Source: Chondrilla cf. caribensis (Eukaryota > Porifera > Demospongiae > Chondrillida > Chondrillidae). Taken from it: DNA of 64,000 nucleotides. Location: the NCBI GenBank assembly GCA_964020155.1, contig OZ026566.1, positions 2,364,289 to 2,428,288 on the forward strand, read 5' to 3'. Shown piece by piece: positions 38,052 to 50,995 of this stretch (its first letter is position 1; every line of letters starts with the position of its first letter). Under the pieces are notes generated by a model, which saw nothing but the letters and a program-made list of their open reading frames with translations, had not been told where the DNA came from and searched no databases. The position numbers and the translations under genes were made by a program.

Positions 38052-41000
38052 ATGACTGGGCGCCTCATAAAGTATGTCCCTCCCAATTGGGTATCGAAGA
38101 TTGTAAATCAACCGTCCAGTTATGTCCAGGTAAGACGTGGCTATACGCACGTGCACACACTGCCCAAGTTACTCTTAGGTAAGTAATTATCTTGTAAATT
38201 GCCCCTATGTGTGTATAGAGATGGGTCAACTGAAGAACACGATCACAAGCCATTTAGTCATCAACATACCAGTGACCAACATGGTGATCGCGTTCATCAG
38301 CTGTTCCCTTTTTCCACTCGTGTAGTTGGCGCAGAGACCCACTCCAATCCATCCTTGGCGCCTTCCTGATGTGCCCAATGGATTTGAAGTGTCCATAAAG
38401 AGAGATGACTTGACAGGATCCACTCTTTGTGGGAATAAGGTAGGGACTCCTATAGTTTTCCTGGAATTGTTGCTGTCATACTTCATATGTGACATTGTCT
38501 ACAATAATTATCTATAATTGTAATAACTAGGGCATATACCTAATGTACATGACATGCTGTGATTGTACATGCATGCATGTTAGTATTACATGACAGTTGC
38601 TTTGGATGAATCACTACACTCCATGTAGACACGTAAGTTGGAGTTTATTCTGGCTGATGCCATAAACAAAGGTTGTGATACAGTACTCACATATGGAGGA
38701 GAGACATCTAATCATTGCCGAGCTACAGCAGTGGCTGCTCGAGAAATTGGCCTGGAATGTTACTTGTTTCTGAGGATGAAAAATAACGTAGTGAGTGGAA
38801 AATGTGACCTGCTTTTAATATTGCATGTAATAGTTATCGTGGGTCCAAGTATACCTTGGGGTATATTTGCTTGTGTCCTAAAAGTGAGTGCAAACATAAG
38901 CACTTTGAACAATATCATGGGCCAAAGCACACTTGAATCATATATGATGTACCCTTGGATGTACAATAACTGGCTTTATGTACTAGTTGTACACATTCAT
39001 TTGCACTGAATTTGAGAATTGCATTCCATGTACTGTAAATGCAATTTGAAATCGATACCACACACTTGTGATTGGGAAAGCGTGTATTTTCCTTGAAACC
39101 GATACATATTCCTTAAGCTTTAACCCTCCTTGTCAACCGTGCCATTAATATCACTGTTACAGTACTTCATATAATGAGCTTGTCCATCCATATTATTTCC
39201 AATGTAAATTTTGTTCATCATAAGTTAATTTCAAGTAATCCCAAGTGTGATTCTACAGTGTCCCCATATTCAGTAATGCATTGATTAGCGTTTGTCCTCT
39301 CTATACTTTATAGGACCCTACCAAATTGGGATCTGATGGTAATCTACTGTTAAATCGTCTCTGTGGCACTAATATAGTTGCCATTTCTCCTAATGTTGGG
39401 TACAAAAGTAGAGGAACAAAGACTGAGCCCACCTACGTCGAGGGCATTGAGGATAAGGTGATGACAATGGCTGAAAGACTCAAGTAAGATCAGCTAACAC
39501 AATAAGGATTTCTTGCTGTGCTTAACTCATCTTTTGTTTGATAAACCTTCCGGCCTTTTGGTGTGTTTAGGGATGCAGTTCTACCATTATTGTTCTTCAT
39601 ATCTTTCTAAATGTCAACCCTGAGTGCATTTCTAAATGTTCCGAAAAACAAAAAGTTTATCAAACAAAAGATCAGCTACTTCTAATGAGGCAAAATTCCC
39701 TGCACAATACGAGTTGGCATTTCAGCTATAATATTATACTCGAATGTCTGCTTATTGGTCTGCTGATATGGTTGGCTCAATGTCCCGTAATGTGTTCACT
39801 GTTAGCAGCAGTTAGTCACCCGGTAACTTACTGCTTCTGTACTTCTCTAACACACAGGGAGAGTGGACACAACCCGTATACAATTACCTTGGGAGGATCA
39901 AGTACTATTGGTTCATGGGGATACATTGAAACCTTCAAGGAAATGATAGAACAGGTTTGTATATGTATGTAACCATGTGTATACTAAGTATTCATGTATG
40001 TACTGTATGTGTACATATAATATGTGTGTAAGTATGTATGTATTATGTATATATTGAGTGCACATGGATATGAATAGGTAGGTAGGTACACATATCTGTA
40101 TGTGCCCTTGTTACCCTTTGACAGACAATGTTCACAGGTGGCACAATAACTATACAACCCATTATATGTAGATTGATTGGTACAATACCACAACAGAAAT
40201 TGTACACGTGCTGTGGGACATGTAGGGTTTATCAGAAGGTGGATCAGGTGGGGTATAGTGTATGATAGAGAGAGAGAGAGGTCAAGGTTCAAATGAAAGA
40301 CTAATCTCATTGCAGACGTTTTCAAAGTGAGGGGGCAAGATTTTCAAGGGGTGGGGGGGGTATCAATTAACACCCCTGGAGATAAAAACATGAAAAAATC
40401 TGTAACAATTTTCTACTCTTGTACACATAATTACTTTTTCCAAACTTTTGTTTCTAGGGCCTTTGTGAGCAGTTTGATGACATTGTGGTCCCCATGGCTA
40501 GTGGTGGTACAGGTAAAAGTCTCGCAATTGCTAACTATCTCTCGAAATCGGAGCTAAAGTGAGCAACTCGTTTCATATGTATGATTCTATACGTGACATG
40601 TACGGAGTGTAAGTAGTCATGTGGATTACCTGATATACCTACTGAACCTCCTTTAATCAGGATCCATGCTTTTGTGGTCAGTCACGGTGCATCTTACTTT
40701 CGAAACCACATTGATACTTATTTGAGTGAACAACAACTGTTGAAAGAAGATGGAAGTCTATTACAGTCTGACGACATCATTGACATCATTGACGGCTATA
40801 AGGGTCTCGGATATGGTGTCTCTACACAACAGGAATTGGGTCAGTGTTATTGCTTTAGTATTTATTGTGCGAATATTTGTATACATCATAATCTTACATG
40901 TTTGTGTTTGTGGTCTAGCACCTATATTCCTACCTGGTTATGTACTACGATGAGTGGGTATTGTCCCGTTGTGCACAGACCTTTTGTTGAGGATCAGTAG

Positions 41001-41321
41001 TCATTCAGGCATGATACTGGATCCAGTCTACACGGTCAAAACGTTTAACGGCATGTTGACTGAAATGTCCAATAATCCACAGCGATTTAAAGGGAAACGT
41101 GTATTATTTATACACACAGGTAGGTCCTTCCACTCTTTGCTATAGGACATGCAGACAACACACAGTAGAACTGTTGTTTCTTGTAGTCATGCACTCTAAT
41201 GTCCACTTTTGTATTGATATTTTCAGGTGGTTTGTTTCTTAATTTTGGTACACTGAATTCACTGGCTAAGGAGACAAGTACAACAAACAGAGTAAAGACA
41301 ATGGAGGATTGGCTTTCATAG
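38052..41321 (+). CDS. PLP enzyme, D-cysteine desulfhydrase/ACC deaminase family, copy 1
   Basis: Nine exons (38052-38129, 38326-38439, 38629-38790, 39314-39483, 39858-39954, 40458-40558, 40661-40839, 40979-41119, 41227-41321) join to 378 residues, close to the family's ~330-400. It is a fold-type II PLP protein. The PLP Schiff-base lysine is expected in GNKTRKLEF (spanning exons 2-3). Substrate and PLP contacts are expected in [12 protein letters not shown], the phosphate loop [10 protein letters not shown] and ILDPVYT. Known members degrade D-cysteine to pyruvate, ammonia and H2S, or open the ring of ACC; the substrate cannot be chosen from sequence alone. It differs from its neighbours by an extra codon in exon 4 and by Ala in the phosphate loop. 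Introns exclude bacterial contamination. Confidence 0.92.
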
Positions 41322-41910
41322 GACATTTGTTGGAACAATGATAATAGGAAAGTGATATAAGCTACTCATCAATACAATTACGAACATTCCTCCTTGTGTC
41401 AATTTTCAGCATGGAATTTTGTAATATGTCACTTGATTATTAATTTTGATCACTTAAACAATTACCACCCCATAAGCACCAACCATTAATAATTGTGAGG
41501 TAAGTTATATTATCCAATGATATGTAGCTCTTGGCCTCCTTATGTACATTGTAGTAATTCATGATAAAAAGATATATGGCCTGCTTTGAAAAAGTGGAAA
41601 TGTCCAATAATTATTGTGTGTTGACTAATTAATAAGCCAGTAAACCTGCTAATAATTGCAATTATATGATAGAAGCACATATTATACGTATATTATGTGC
41701 CGCTCTAACTCAGGGAATTTCGAGATATTATGGTTTTGTCGTTCATATGTGATGTTGCGAATTTGGATACTAACGTTACACAGTAGGCGCTCGAGGCGAC
41801 TATTTTTGAGGCAGTTGATTTACGTATTGTTTGTTCACGATTTGTTTGACGATTTTAACCTCCGTTCCAACGTTAACGTTCCTCCAGCTCAGGTTTAAAA
41901 AGACTGTAAA

Positions 41911-44900
41911 ATGGCTAGGCGCCTTGTAAAGTATGTCCCTCCCAAGTGGGCATCGAACATTGTTAATCCACCGTCCACTTACGTCCAGGTAAGACGTGGC
42001 ACACACACACCCTGCCTAGAAGTTACTTCTTTGCAATCTGAAGTGAATATCCTGTAAATTGTCCTCTATCTGTATATCGAGCAGGTATTTGGTTCAACAC
42101 AACATAACATGATCCCTTAACGAATATCAGACTGTATATTAATCAATCAATCAAAAATTATTTGAGTGCACCACACCCGAAGGTGCTAGGACATAACAGT
42201 GGTCCTATGTAGCACTGTAACATCAATACATATCATCATAACTATATAACTATGGAGTTAACTATAACTGCATAATGTATCTTATGGATGCATTTAAAGA
42301 GCATCTTCTGTAGACCTATAATGGTAGACTTCTTTCTACTCGTGTAGCTGGCGCAGAGACCCACTCCAATCCATCCTTGGCACCTTCCTGACGTGCCCAA
42401 TGGATTTGAAGTGTCCATAAAGAGAGATGACTTGACAGGATCCACTCTTTGTGGAAATAAGGTAGGAATTCTGACTCCTTTGAATTCCCTGAACGGAATA
42501 GCTGTTATACACTCTCACTAGTAGGGGAGTACAGTAGCTGTGATCTGTAACAAACTGTGATTGTGTGCACATATTACAATTTCACAACTTTCGTGCAATT
42601 TTGATCAATTGGTTCCCTGTACGTAGGTACGTAAGCTGGAGTTTCTTCTGGCTGATGCAATAAACAAAGGTTGTGATACAGTGGTTACATGTGGAGCAGA
42701 GACATCTAATCATTGCCGAGCTACAGCAGTGGCTGCTAGAGAAATTGGCCTGGAATGTTACTTGTTTCTGAAGATGAAAAATGATGTAGTGAGTGCGAAC
42801 TTTAGTGTGTGTACACTATTGTATGTGCTGTTAACAGGTACTATTTCTTGTTACAGTAATACGTTCATCAATCCACATGAATTTTATCCCGTATTTTCTT
42901 ACAGTAGAGTAGTTTCAAATAATGTTTATAAATAATAAATTATTGTTTGTCTTCTGTATTTTTATAGGACCCTACCAAATTGGGATCTGATGGTAATCAA
43001 CTGTTAGATCGTCTCTGTGGCACTAATATTGTTGCCATTCCCAATGTCAGCTACAAAAGCAAAGGAACAAAGACCGAGCCTACCTATGTCGAGGGCATTG
43101 AGGAGAAAATGACAAAAATGGCCGAAAAACTTAAGTAAGATTTCATTCAGTCAATCTAAGTGCCATTTCTTCTAACACACAAACTGGCACTTTAGCTATG
43201 CTCGAATGTCTGTTGTCTGTTTATATTGTGTCTGGATGTCTCTGAATGTGTTCACTGTTATCAGCAATCGGTCACTCTGTAACATACTCCTTCTCTACTT
43301 GTTCAATACATAGGAAGGACGGACACAATCCCTACCTAATTCCAATGGGAGGATCAAATACTATTGGTTCATGGGGATACATTGAAACCTTCAAGGAAAT
43401 GATAGAGCAGGTGTGTATCCATGCCCTTCTATCTCAGTGTGTATGTACTGTAGATATGTACACATGTATGTATCTTTGTACGTGTACTGTATGTATGTCT
43501 GCACATATGTATGTGTGTATGTACATATGTATGTATGTATGTGCATAGGTACGTATGTAGTATGTACATTCATCTATATGTATGTGTGTATGTATGTATG
43601 TATGTATGCATGTAATATGTATGTTCATCTGTATGTGTGCTTGTTACTCATTAATGAACTAAGTCCTCATGTGGAACAATAATTCTGAAGCTCCTTACAC
43701 GATAAAATGTTTGGTATAAACACTACAACAGAAGCTGTGTGCTTGCTGTTTTATGGACACATAGGAAACTGGTCGAGAGGGGGCAGGACACATTACGGGT
43801 GTGGAAAGAAAGGGGTCACCTTCCTCATCCAAATATAATGTTATTGCAAATGGAGGGGGTACGTTTCAAGGCAAAGGCCTTGCTAAGTATATTAAACATT
43901 CTACTCTTTCATACTTAGATATTGGAAGTTTCCCACTTTGAAAGATAATCAAATTAATTGTTGTATGAAACTGTCATCCCATCACTAGGGCCTCTGTGAG
44001 CAGTTTAATGACATTGTGGTTCCCATGGGTAGTGGTGGTACAGGTAAAAGTCTCGCAATTGCTAACTATCTCTCGAAATCTAAGCTAAAGTGAGCAACTC
44101 GTTTCATATGTATGATTCTATACATGTCGTGTACAGAGTGTCAGAGATCATGTTGATTACCTGATATACCTACTGAACCTCCTTTAATCAGGATCCATGC
44201 TGTTGTTGTGTTTGAAGCTGCTCCTTATTTTCAAAACCACATTAATGACAATTTAAGAGAATTACAGCTGATGAAGGAAGATGGTAACCTGTTACAATCT
44301 GACGACATCATTGACATCATTGACGGCTATAAGGGTCTCGGATATGGTGTCTCTACACAACAGGAATTGGGTCAGTGTTTTAATATTTCTATTGCAGGTT
44401 GATATACGATGTAGCATGATTAATTATAGGATTTTTTTCGGAGAGGTTTGAAAATTCAAATTGACATTCTTTATTTTGACAATCAGACAGTGGTTATTAT
44501 TGTTATCATCACAAATTCCTCATCAACACCAGTTTCGCTCAAACAGTCACTTTTGTAAAGTCAAGTAGAGGTTGTGATCCACAGGTCTGTATGTACATAT
44601 AAGGAAATTTGATTTCTTATCAAAAGAATTCAAACATTTTGGAAAATAAATATTATTGGTAGTTAGCTTTGTGGCACTAATTCACCAATCTGCCGAATTG
44701 AGTGTAAATTCTTTGTCAATATTTCCCCCTCTATAGTGGTCATCTCCATGATGTGTTTTGACGTAGCAATCACAGCATATTGTAACTACATATATTCCTA
44801 CCTGGTTATGTACTAAGATGACTGGGTATTGTCCCGTTGTGCACAGACCTTTTGTTGAGGATCAGTAGTCATACAGGAGTAATACTGGATCCAGTCTACA

Positions 44901-45255
44901 CAGTCAAGGCTGTTAACGGCATGTTGACCGAAATGTCCATTAATCCACAGCGATTCAAAGGGAAGCGTGTATTATTTATACACACAGGTAGGTCCTTCCC
45001 CTCAATACTATTGAGAGTGATATACTTTTGTCTCTGGTTCTAAAGTTAAACTTGAAGTTGACTAAAGCTAGCTAAACTCAAGTTGGGAATTAGTCCATGT
45101 TACAATTGTGATGAGAACACCTATTCTACTTGTTCATATGTATTGTTATTTGTTTTCCAGGTGGTCTGTTTGTTAATTTTGGTAAATTGAATTCTCTGGC
45201 TAAGGAGACAATTACGACAAACAAAGTAAAGACAATGGAAGATTGGCTATTGTAG
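41911..45255 (+). CDS. PLP enzyme, D-cysteine desulfhydrase/ACC deaminase family, copy 2
   Basis: Exons 41911-41988, 42348-42461, 42627-42788, 42968-43134, 43314-43410, 43989-44089, 44192-44370, 44847-44987 and 45161-45255 join to 377 residues with the same intron phases as copy 1. Motifs are [22 protein letters not shown], phosphate loop [10 protein letters not shown] and ILDPVYT. Introns are partly alignable with copy 3, and the promoter block around the start codon is nearly the same as in copy 3. Intron 1 carries an insertion missing from copy 3. The protein is expected to be active; substrate as for copy 1. Confidence 0.92.
42142..42270. mobile_element. Insertion of ~120 bp in intron 1 of PLP-enzyme copy 2
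   Basis: Copies 2 and 3 align through intron 1 except for this extra stretch, which starts with ATCAATCAATCAAAAATTAT and contains CACCACACCCGAAGGTGC. It is probably a short interspersed or inverted-repeat element. Exact limits and type are uncertain. Confidence 0.5.
43430..43645. repeat. TATG/GTAC-rich simple repeat in intron 5 of PLP-enzyme copy 2
   Basis: Imperfect TATG tetranucleotide tract with ACAT and GTAC words just after the exon 5 donor. Shorter versions occur at the same place in copies 1 and 3. Confidence 0.8.
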
Positions 45256-45994
45256 GACATTTTTGTGTACTTTTTATCATTTGTAATGTCTTGGTATTTG
45301 GTACTACAAAAGTTTCAACCAATTACTAATTTTTAGTTATTTGTAACATTTAAATAACATTTTTTCACTCTGATGCATAACTAGACCAACCAAGAATAAA
45401 TTAAGGACAATCGTGATATATTAGTGTATCTATGTTAAGAATATACTCACACTCATAGCTTATGTGATAATTCTTATACTCGTAGCTTATATGATAATTC
45501 TTATAATGTTTCGCTCTAACTTCAGTTTGTGCAGTTTTATTCTTCTTCGGTCTTACTTGATTATTTGATCACACGTACACCCAATTATAACCCATAGATG
45601 CAACACCAACCATAAAGAAAAATTGTGAGGTATAGGTATATTAGCCAATGATAATAGCTCTTGGCCTCCTTATGTACATTGTAGCAGTTATTCCTTATGT
45701 ACATTGTAGTAGTTATTCATGATAAAAAGATATATGCATATGCATGGCCTGCTTTGAAAAATTGGAAATGACCAATTGTATGTTGACTAAATAATAAGCC
45801 GGTAAACCTGTCAATAATTTGCAATTATATCGTGCGCGTGCATGCATACGTATATGTGCCGTTCTAACTCTGGGAAATCTTGAGGTATGGTTTGGTCGCT
45901 CATCTGCGATGTTGAGGCGCCCGAGGCGACTATTTTTGAGGCAGTTTGGTTTGGCGATTTTTAACCTCCAGCTCCGGTTTAGAAAGATTGCAGA

Positions 45995-48900
45995 ATGGCT
46001 AGGCGCCTTGTAAAGTATGTTCCTCCCAAGTGGGCATCGAACATTGTTAATCCACCGTCCACTTACGTCCAGGTAAGACGTGGCACACACGCACACTGCC
46101 TAGAAGTTACTTCTTTGCAATGTGAAGTGAATATCCTGTAAATTGTCCTCTATCTGTATATCGAGCAGGTATTTGGTTCAACACAACATAACATGATCCC
46201 TTAACGAATATCAGACTGTATAGTATATGCATAATTATTGGGTTGCATAATGTATCTTATGGATGCATTTACAGAGCATCTTCTGTAAACCTATAATGGT
46301 AGACTTCTTTCCACTCGTACAGTTGGCGCAGAGACCCACTCCAATCCATCCTTGGCGCCTTCCTGACGTGCCCAATGGATTTGAAGTGTCCATAAAGAGA
46401 GATGACTTGACAGGATCCACTCTTTGTGGAAATAAGGTAGGAATTCTGACTCCTTTGAATTCCCTGAACAGAATGGCTGTTATACATTCTCACTAGTAGG
46501 GGAGTACAGTGTATGTCTATCCATAGCTGTGATCTGCAAAAAAATGTGATTGTGTGCACATGTTAGAATTTCACAACTTTCATGTAATTTTGATCAATTG
46601 GTTCCCTGTACATAGGTACGTAAGCTGGAGTTTCTTCTGGCTGATGCAATAAACAAAGGTTGTGATACAGTATTCACTTGTGGAGCAGAGACATCTAATC
46701 ATTGCCGAGCTACAGCAGTGGCTGCTCGAGAAATTGGCCTGGAATGTTACTTGTTTCTGAGGATGAAAAATGATGTAGTGAGTGTGTACACTATTGTATG
46801 TGCTGTTAACAGGTACTATTTCTTGTTACAGTAATACGTTCATCAATCCACATGAATTTCATCCCGTATTTTCTTACAGTAGAGTAGTTTCAAATAATCG
46901 TGAATCATAATTCTATAGTGTCTCCCTATTAACAGTGTACCCATCATAGTATTATATTGTTTGTCTTCTGTATTTTCATAGGATCCTACCAAATTGGGAT
47001 CTGATGGTAATCTACTGTTAGATCGTCTCTGTGGCACTAATATTGTTGCCATTCCCAATGTCAGCTACAAAAGCAAAGGAACAAAGACTGAGCCCACCTA
47101 CGTGGAGGGCATCGAGGAGAAAATGATGACAATGGCCGAAAAACTCAAGTAAGATTTCATTCAGTCAATCTAAGTGCCATTTCTTCTAACACACAAACTG
47201 GCACTTTAGCTACGCTCGAATGTCTGTTGTCTGTTTATATTGTGCCTAGATGTCTCTGAATGTGTTCACTGTTATCAGCAATCGGTCACTCTATAACATA
47301 CTCCTTCTCTTCCTTGTTCAATACATAGGAAGGATGGACACAATCCCTACCTAATTCCAGTGGGAGGATCAAATACTATTGGTTCCTGGGGATACATTGA
47401 AACCTTCAAGGAAATGATAGAGCAGGTGTGTATGTACTGTAGATATGTACACATGTATGTATCTTTGTATGTGTACTGTATTTATGTCTGCACATAGCGC
47501 TGGGCAGTATCAAAAATTATCAGTTTCGGTATATTGCCAACATCATACGACGGTATTACGGTATACCGAGTCTTAAGGTTATAGTTGGGCCCTACGCCAT
47601 ACACCCCCAAAGAAACCTTGCTAAGAATATTGAACATTCTACTCATTCAGATTTTAATATTAGAAGTTTGCCACTTTGAAAAGATAATTAAATGTAATTT
47701 AGCCAAGTTTAATGTAGTTGATAATGACTTCCACCATGGCACCCTGCCTACCAACTTGCTTTCCGTCATGACACCCCCTCCAGGAAGTTGGAAAATAGGC
47801 ATGCTATCACCCAAAAGTTCATGGGCTCCTTCGGTGAACCTCAGTCGCTACCGGTCATCCCACTTGACATTATTTATCACCTTTGTGACCCTAGCCCCAG
47901 GTACAGACACTCTCTTAGTAACAAGCCATAATACGTTGTACGGGAATTCCGTGGATGTATTTCTGGAACTTAGGTGTGGGAATTGTCTCAGACAAGGTCC
48001 AGTGTCTGTGGAAGCACCGGGGGTGGGGCTTTGCCCCCTTTAGTCCAAAAAGGGTTCATGATGATCCCCATTGTATGCTTGTGATAGGGTAGGTAGTAGT
48101 GATTAGGAGGTAGGAGGCAGTGGTAAGCTGTAGTGTGAGTGCTAGCATGCAGCTGGCATGCAGCTTATGCCCGCTAGTCTAGAGCAGAGGAAGTTAGGCT
48201 TTGAATTAATTGTTGTATGAAACTGTCATCCCATCACTAGGGCCTTTGTGAGCAGTTTGATGACATTGTGGTTCCCATGGGTAGTGGTGGTACAGCTGAA
48301 GGTCTTGGGATTGCCAACTATCTCTCAAAGTCTAAGCTAAAGTGAGCAACTCATCACATTTTTATGCTCATATACATATTGTGTACATAGTTCAAGTGGT
48401 CATGAGGATTACCTCAATTTACCTGATATACCTACTGAACCTCCTTTGATCAGGATCCATGCTGTTGTTGTGAGTGATGCTGCTCCTTATTTTCAAAACC
48501 ACATTAATGGCAATTTAAGAGAATTACAGCTGATGAAGGAAGATGGTAATCTGTTGCAATCTGATGACATCATTGACATCATTGACGGCTATAAGGGTCT
48601 CGGATATGGTGTCTCTACACAACAGGAATTGGGTCAGTGTTTAAGTATTTTTTATTGCAGGCTGGTATACGATGTAGCATGATTAATTATAGGATTTTGG
48701 TTGGGTGAGGTTTGAAAATTCAAATTGACATTTTTTATTTTGACAATCAGACAGTGGTTATTATTGTTATCATCACAAATTCCTCATCAACACCAGCTTC
48801 GTTCAAACAATCACTTTTGTAAAGTCAAGTAGAGGTTGTGATCCACAGGTCTGTATGTACGTATAAGGAAATTTGATTTCTTAAACTATTTGGGTACTGA

Positions 48901-49550
48901 ATATCACAAGAGAATTCTTTTCAAACATTTTGGTTGAAAATAAAATATTAATGGTAGTTATGTAGCTTTGTGGCACTAATTCACCAATCTACCAAATTGA
49001 GTGAAAATTCTTTGTCAATATTTCCCCCTCTATAGTGGTCATCTCCATGATGTGTTTTGATGTAGCAATCACAGCATATTTTTACATATGTTCCTACCTG
49101 GTTATGTACTAAGATGAGTGGGTATTGTCCCGTTGTGCACAGACCTTTTGTTGAGGATCAGTAGTCATACAGGAGTGATACTGGATCCAGTCTACACAAT
49201 CAAGGCTGTTAACGGCATGTTGACCGAAATGTCCATTAATCCACAGCGATTCAAAGGGAAGCGTGTATTATTTATACACACAGGTAGGTCCTTCCACTCA
49301 GTACTATATAGAGTGATATACTTTTGTCTCTGGTTCGAAAGTTAAACTTGAAGTTAACTAAAGCTAGCTAAACTCAAGTTGGGAATGGTCCATGTTACAA
49401 TTGTGATGAGAACACCAATTCTACTTGTTCATATGTATTGTTATTTGTTTTCCAGGTGGTCTGTTTGTTAATTTTGGTAAATTGAATTCTCTGGCTAAGG
49501 AGGCAATTACGACAAACAAAGTAAAGACAATGGAGGATTGGCTATTGTAG
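45995..49550 (+). CDS. PLP enzyme, D-cysteine desulfhydrase/ACC deaminase family, copy 3
   Basis: Exons 45995-46072, 46323-46436, 46616-46777, 46982-47148, 47329-47425, 48241-48341, 48454-48632, 49143-49283 and 49456-49550 join to 377 residues. It keeps [22 protein letters not shown] and ILDPVYT. Its phosphate loop reads [14 protein letters not shown] instead of [14 protein letters not shown] of copy 2; the Gly-Leu pair is nearer to what I know of bacterial D-cysteine desulfhydrases, so this copy may keep the ancestral loop. Intron 5 has a ~700-bp insertion relative to copy 2. The 3' flank resembles that of copy 1. Confidence 0.92.
47490..48190. mobile_element. Probable inserted element in intron 5 of PLP-enzyme copy 3
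   Basis: The segment is absent from the corresponding intron of copy 2. It starts near GCGCTGGGCAGTATC and has GGTATATTGCC and GGTATTACGGTATACCG words, reminiscent of short inverted-repeat transposon ends. The rest is GC-richer than the surroundings and has no recognised protein. Limits are approximate. Confidence 0.45.
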
Positions 49551-50040
49551 GACATTCGTCAGAATAATTGCTAGTAGAAAAGTGATATTAGCGTACACTT
49601 GTAATTATAATATAATTATACACACACGTTTTATTTATATTATTATTATACTTTTTCAATTAACTATGTAGTACATATTTGAATTTATATAAATACTTAA
49701 GTGCATCATTGTGAACCAAATTCTGTAACAATCTCCACCTCTGTAACTGTACGTGGCTTGTAAACCTAGCTACATTTGGAGGTGCAAAATATTTTTCAAT
49801 GTAAGTATGGGATAGAATAGGAAAAAAACACTATGCAACTTACGTAGCTTCTGACATATATAGCTCATGGAATAGGGGTATACGTAAACCTGATAATTTT
49901 ACCATTTTTAGCTGCTGGCATGAGCTAATTTATGAAGCAATTACCATCTCCATAGTATGTGACCCATAACCCTAGCTACATTTGGAGGTGCTTAATATTA
50001 TCTCTATATTATTAATATCCTTGAAGATGCTCTGTTCCAG
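49551..50040. other. Intergenic stretch, no gene seen
   Basis: AT-rich. The phrase CTAGCTACATTTGGAGGTGC occurs twice (about 49768 and 49972), indicating a small internal duplication. Confidence 0.4.
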
Positions 50041-50346
50041 GCTGTGAGTGTGACTGCAGAAAGATGGCTGAACATCACTGAGGTCAGTATACTGTAATAC
50101 ATCCTGCCCCACTTCGCACCAGTGGTGGGGGAGGGAGTGGTGTGTTGCTAAATGTTTGAACTAAAATGCGTCCTCCCTCCTTCATGCAGGAATGAGAGAG
50201 AGGGCATTCCTGTTGACCTCATCCATCACTTGGATCAGTGTGTGGAGATCCCACAGCTAGGTTTGGTGAGGTCTCTCAATGTACATGTCAGTGGAGCTCT
50301 TGTGGTGTGGGAGTTTGCTAAGCAGCATCTCATTGGTCAGGATTAA
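50041..50346 (+). pseudogene. Fragment of a TARBP1-like RNA 2'-O-methyltransferase
   Basis: Two exon-like pieces with proper splice borders are present: 50041-50082 (AVSVTAERWLNITE) and 50190-50346 ([35 protein letters not shown], then stop). The second is the knotted C-terminal motif of SpoU/TrmH methyltransferases and is very like the end of TARBP1, which methylates G18 of tRNA. The intervening ~45 residues expected between the two pieces are missing from the 107-bp gap, the splice phases do not match (0 versus 2), and nothing upstream matches the rest of a >1000-residue protein. It is therefore a broken remnant, unless exons lie in unusual places. Confidence 0.75.
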
Positions 50347-50995
50347 AACAGTAGGTTTAATACTAAGTTTATTTATTTACCACATTACACATTTTCATTT
50401 ATATTATACTTTTTCAATCAACTACATAGTATGTACGAGTAGTAGTACGGAAAGTGTATACTAGTTTTCTCAGTAAAATAAAAGTGAAACCTAACTACGT
50501 ATAATACAAAGTGCAGTATGACACCTGTGCAACTCACAAGTACATATACGTACGTATCCACAATAAAGTGAGCACATGGGTTAGGCCTTCATTCAAATGT
50601 ATTCTGTCCTCAATGGAAAATATAATAATTCAACTGTTTTGATTATAGCAGCATACTCCTTACAGCATAATAGTCATTTTCACAGCTGTGAAATATGACA
50701 GCTTTTTGAAACTTGCAATTGAATGTATTTATGTACATACTCATCCAGTGTTTGACTGTCAGACTAATACCAAAGGTACGTACATAACGTACAAAGTATC
50801 CTGCCATAACTAGGCACAGTGAGTTCCATAATACACTGTAAGTGTACAATGCAAACACATACGTTAACATAAGCTGAGTCACTGCTGTTGGTAATATACG
50901 TATTGATTAAGAAAAGATTACATGATAACAATGGTACATTATCTAGAGTAGTATCCTCAGTACTCAGTACATTAGCTACAATGTTATCAAATCCT
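50347..50995. other. Convergent intergenic gap
   Basis: AT-rich sequence between the methyltransferase fragment and the hnRNP L stop codon, probably the hnRNP L 3' UTR on the minus strand. It contains TACGTACGTA words and no supported gene. Confidence 0.4.

Noticed and set aside
38052..49550. Bacterial contamination as source of the ACC deaminase-like genes
   Set aside because: Each copy has eight phase-consistent introns and animal-like flanks, so these are resident nuclear genes; ancient transfer is not excluded.
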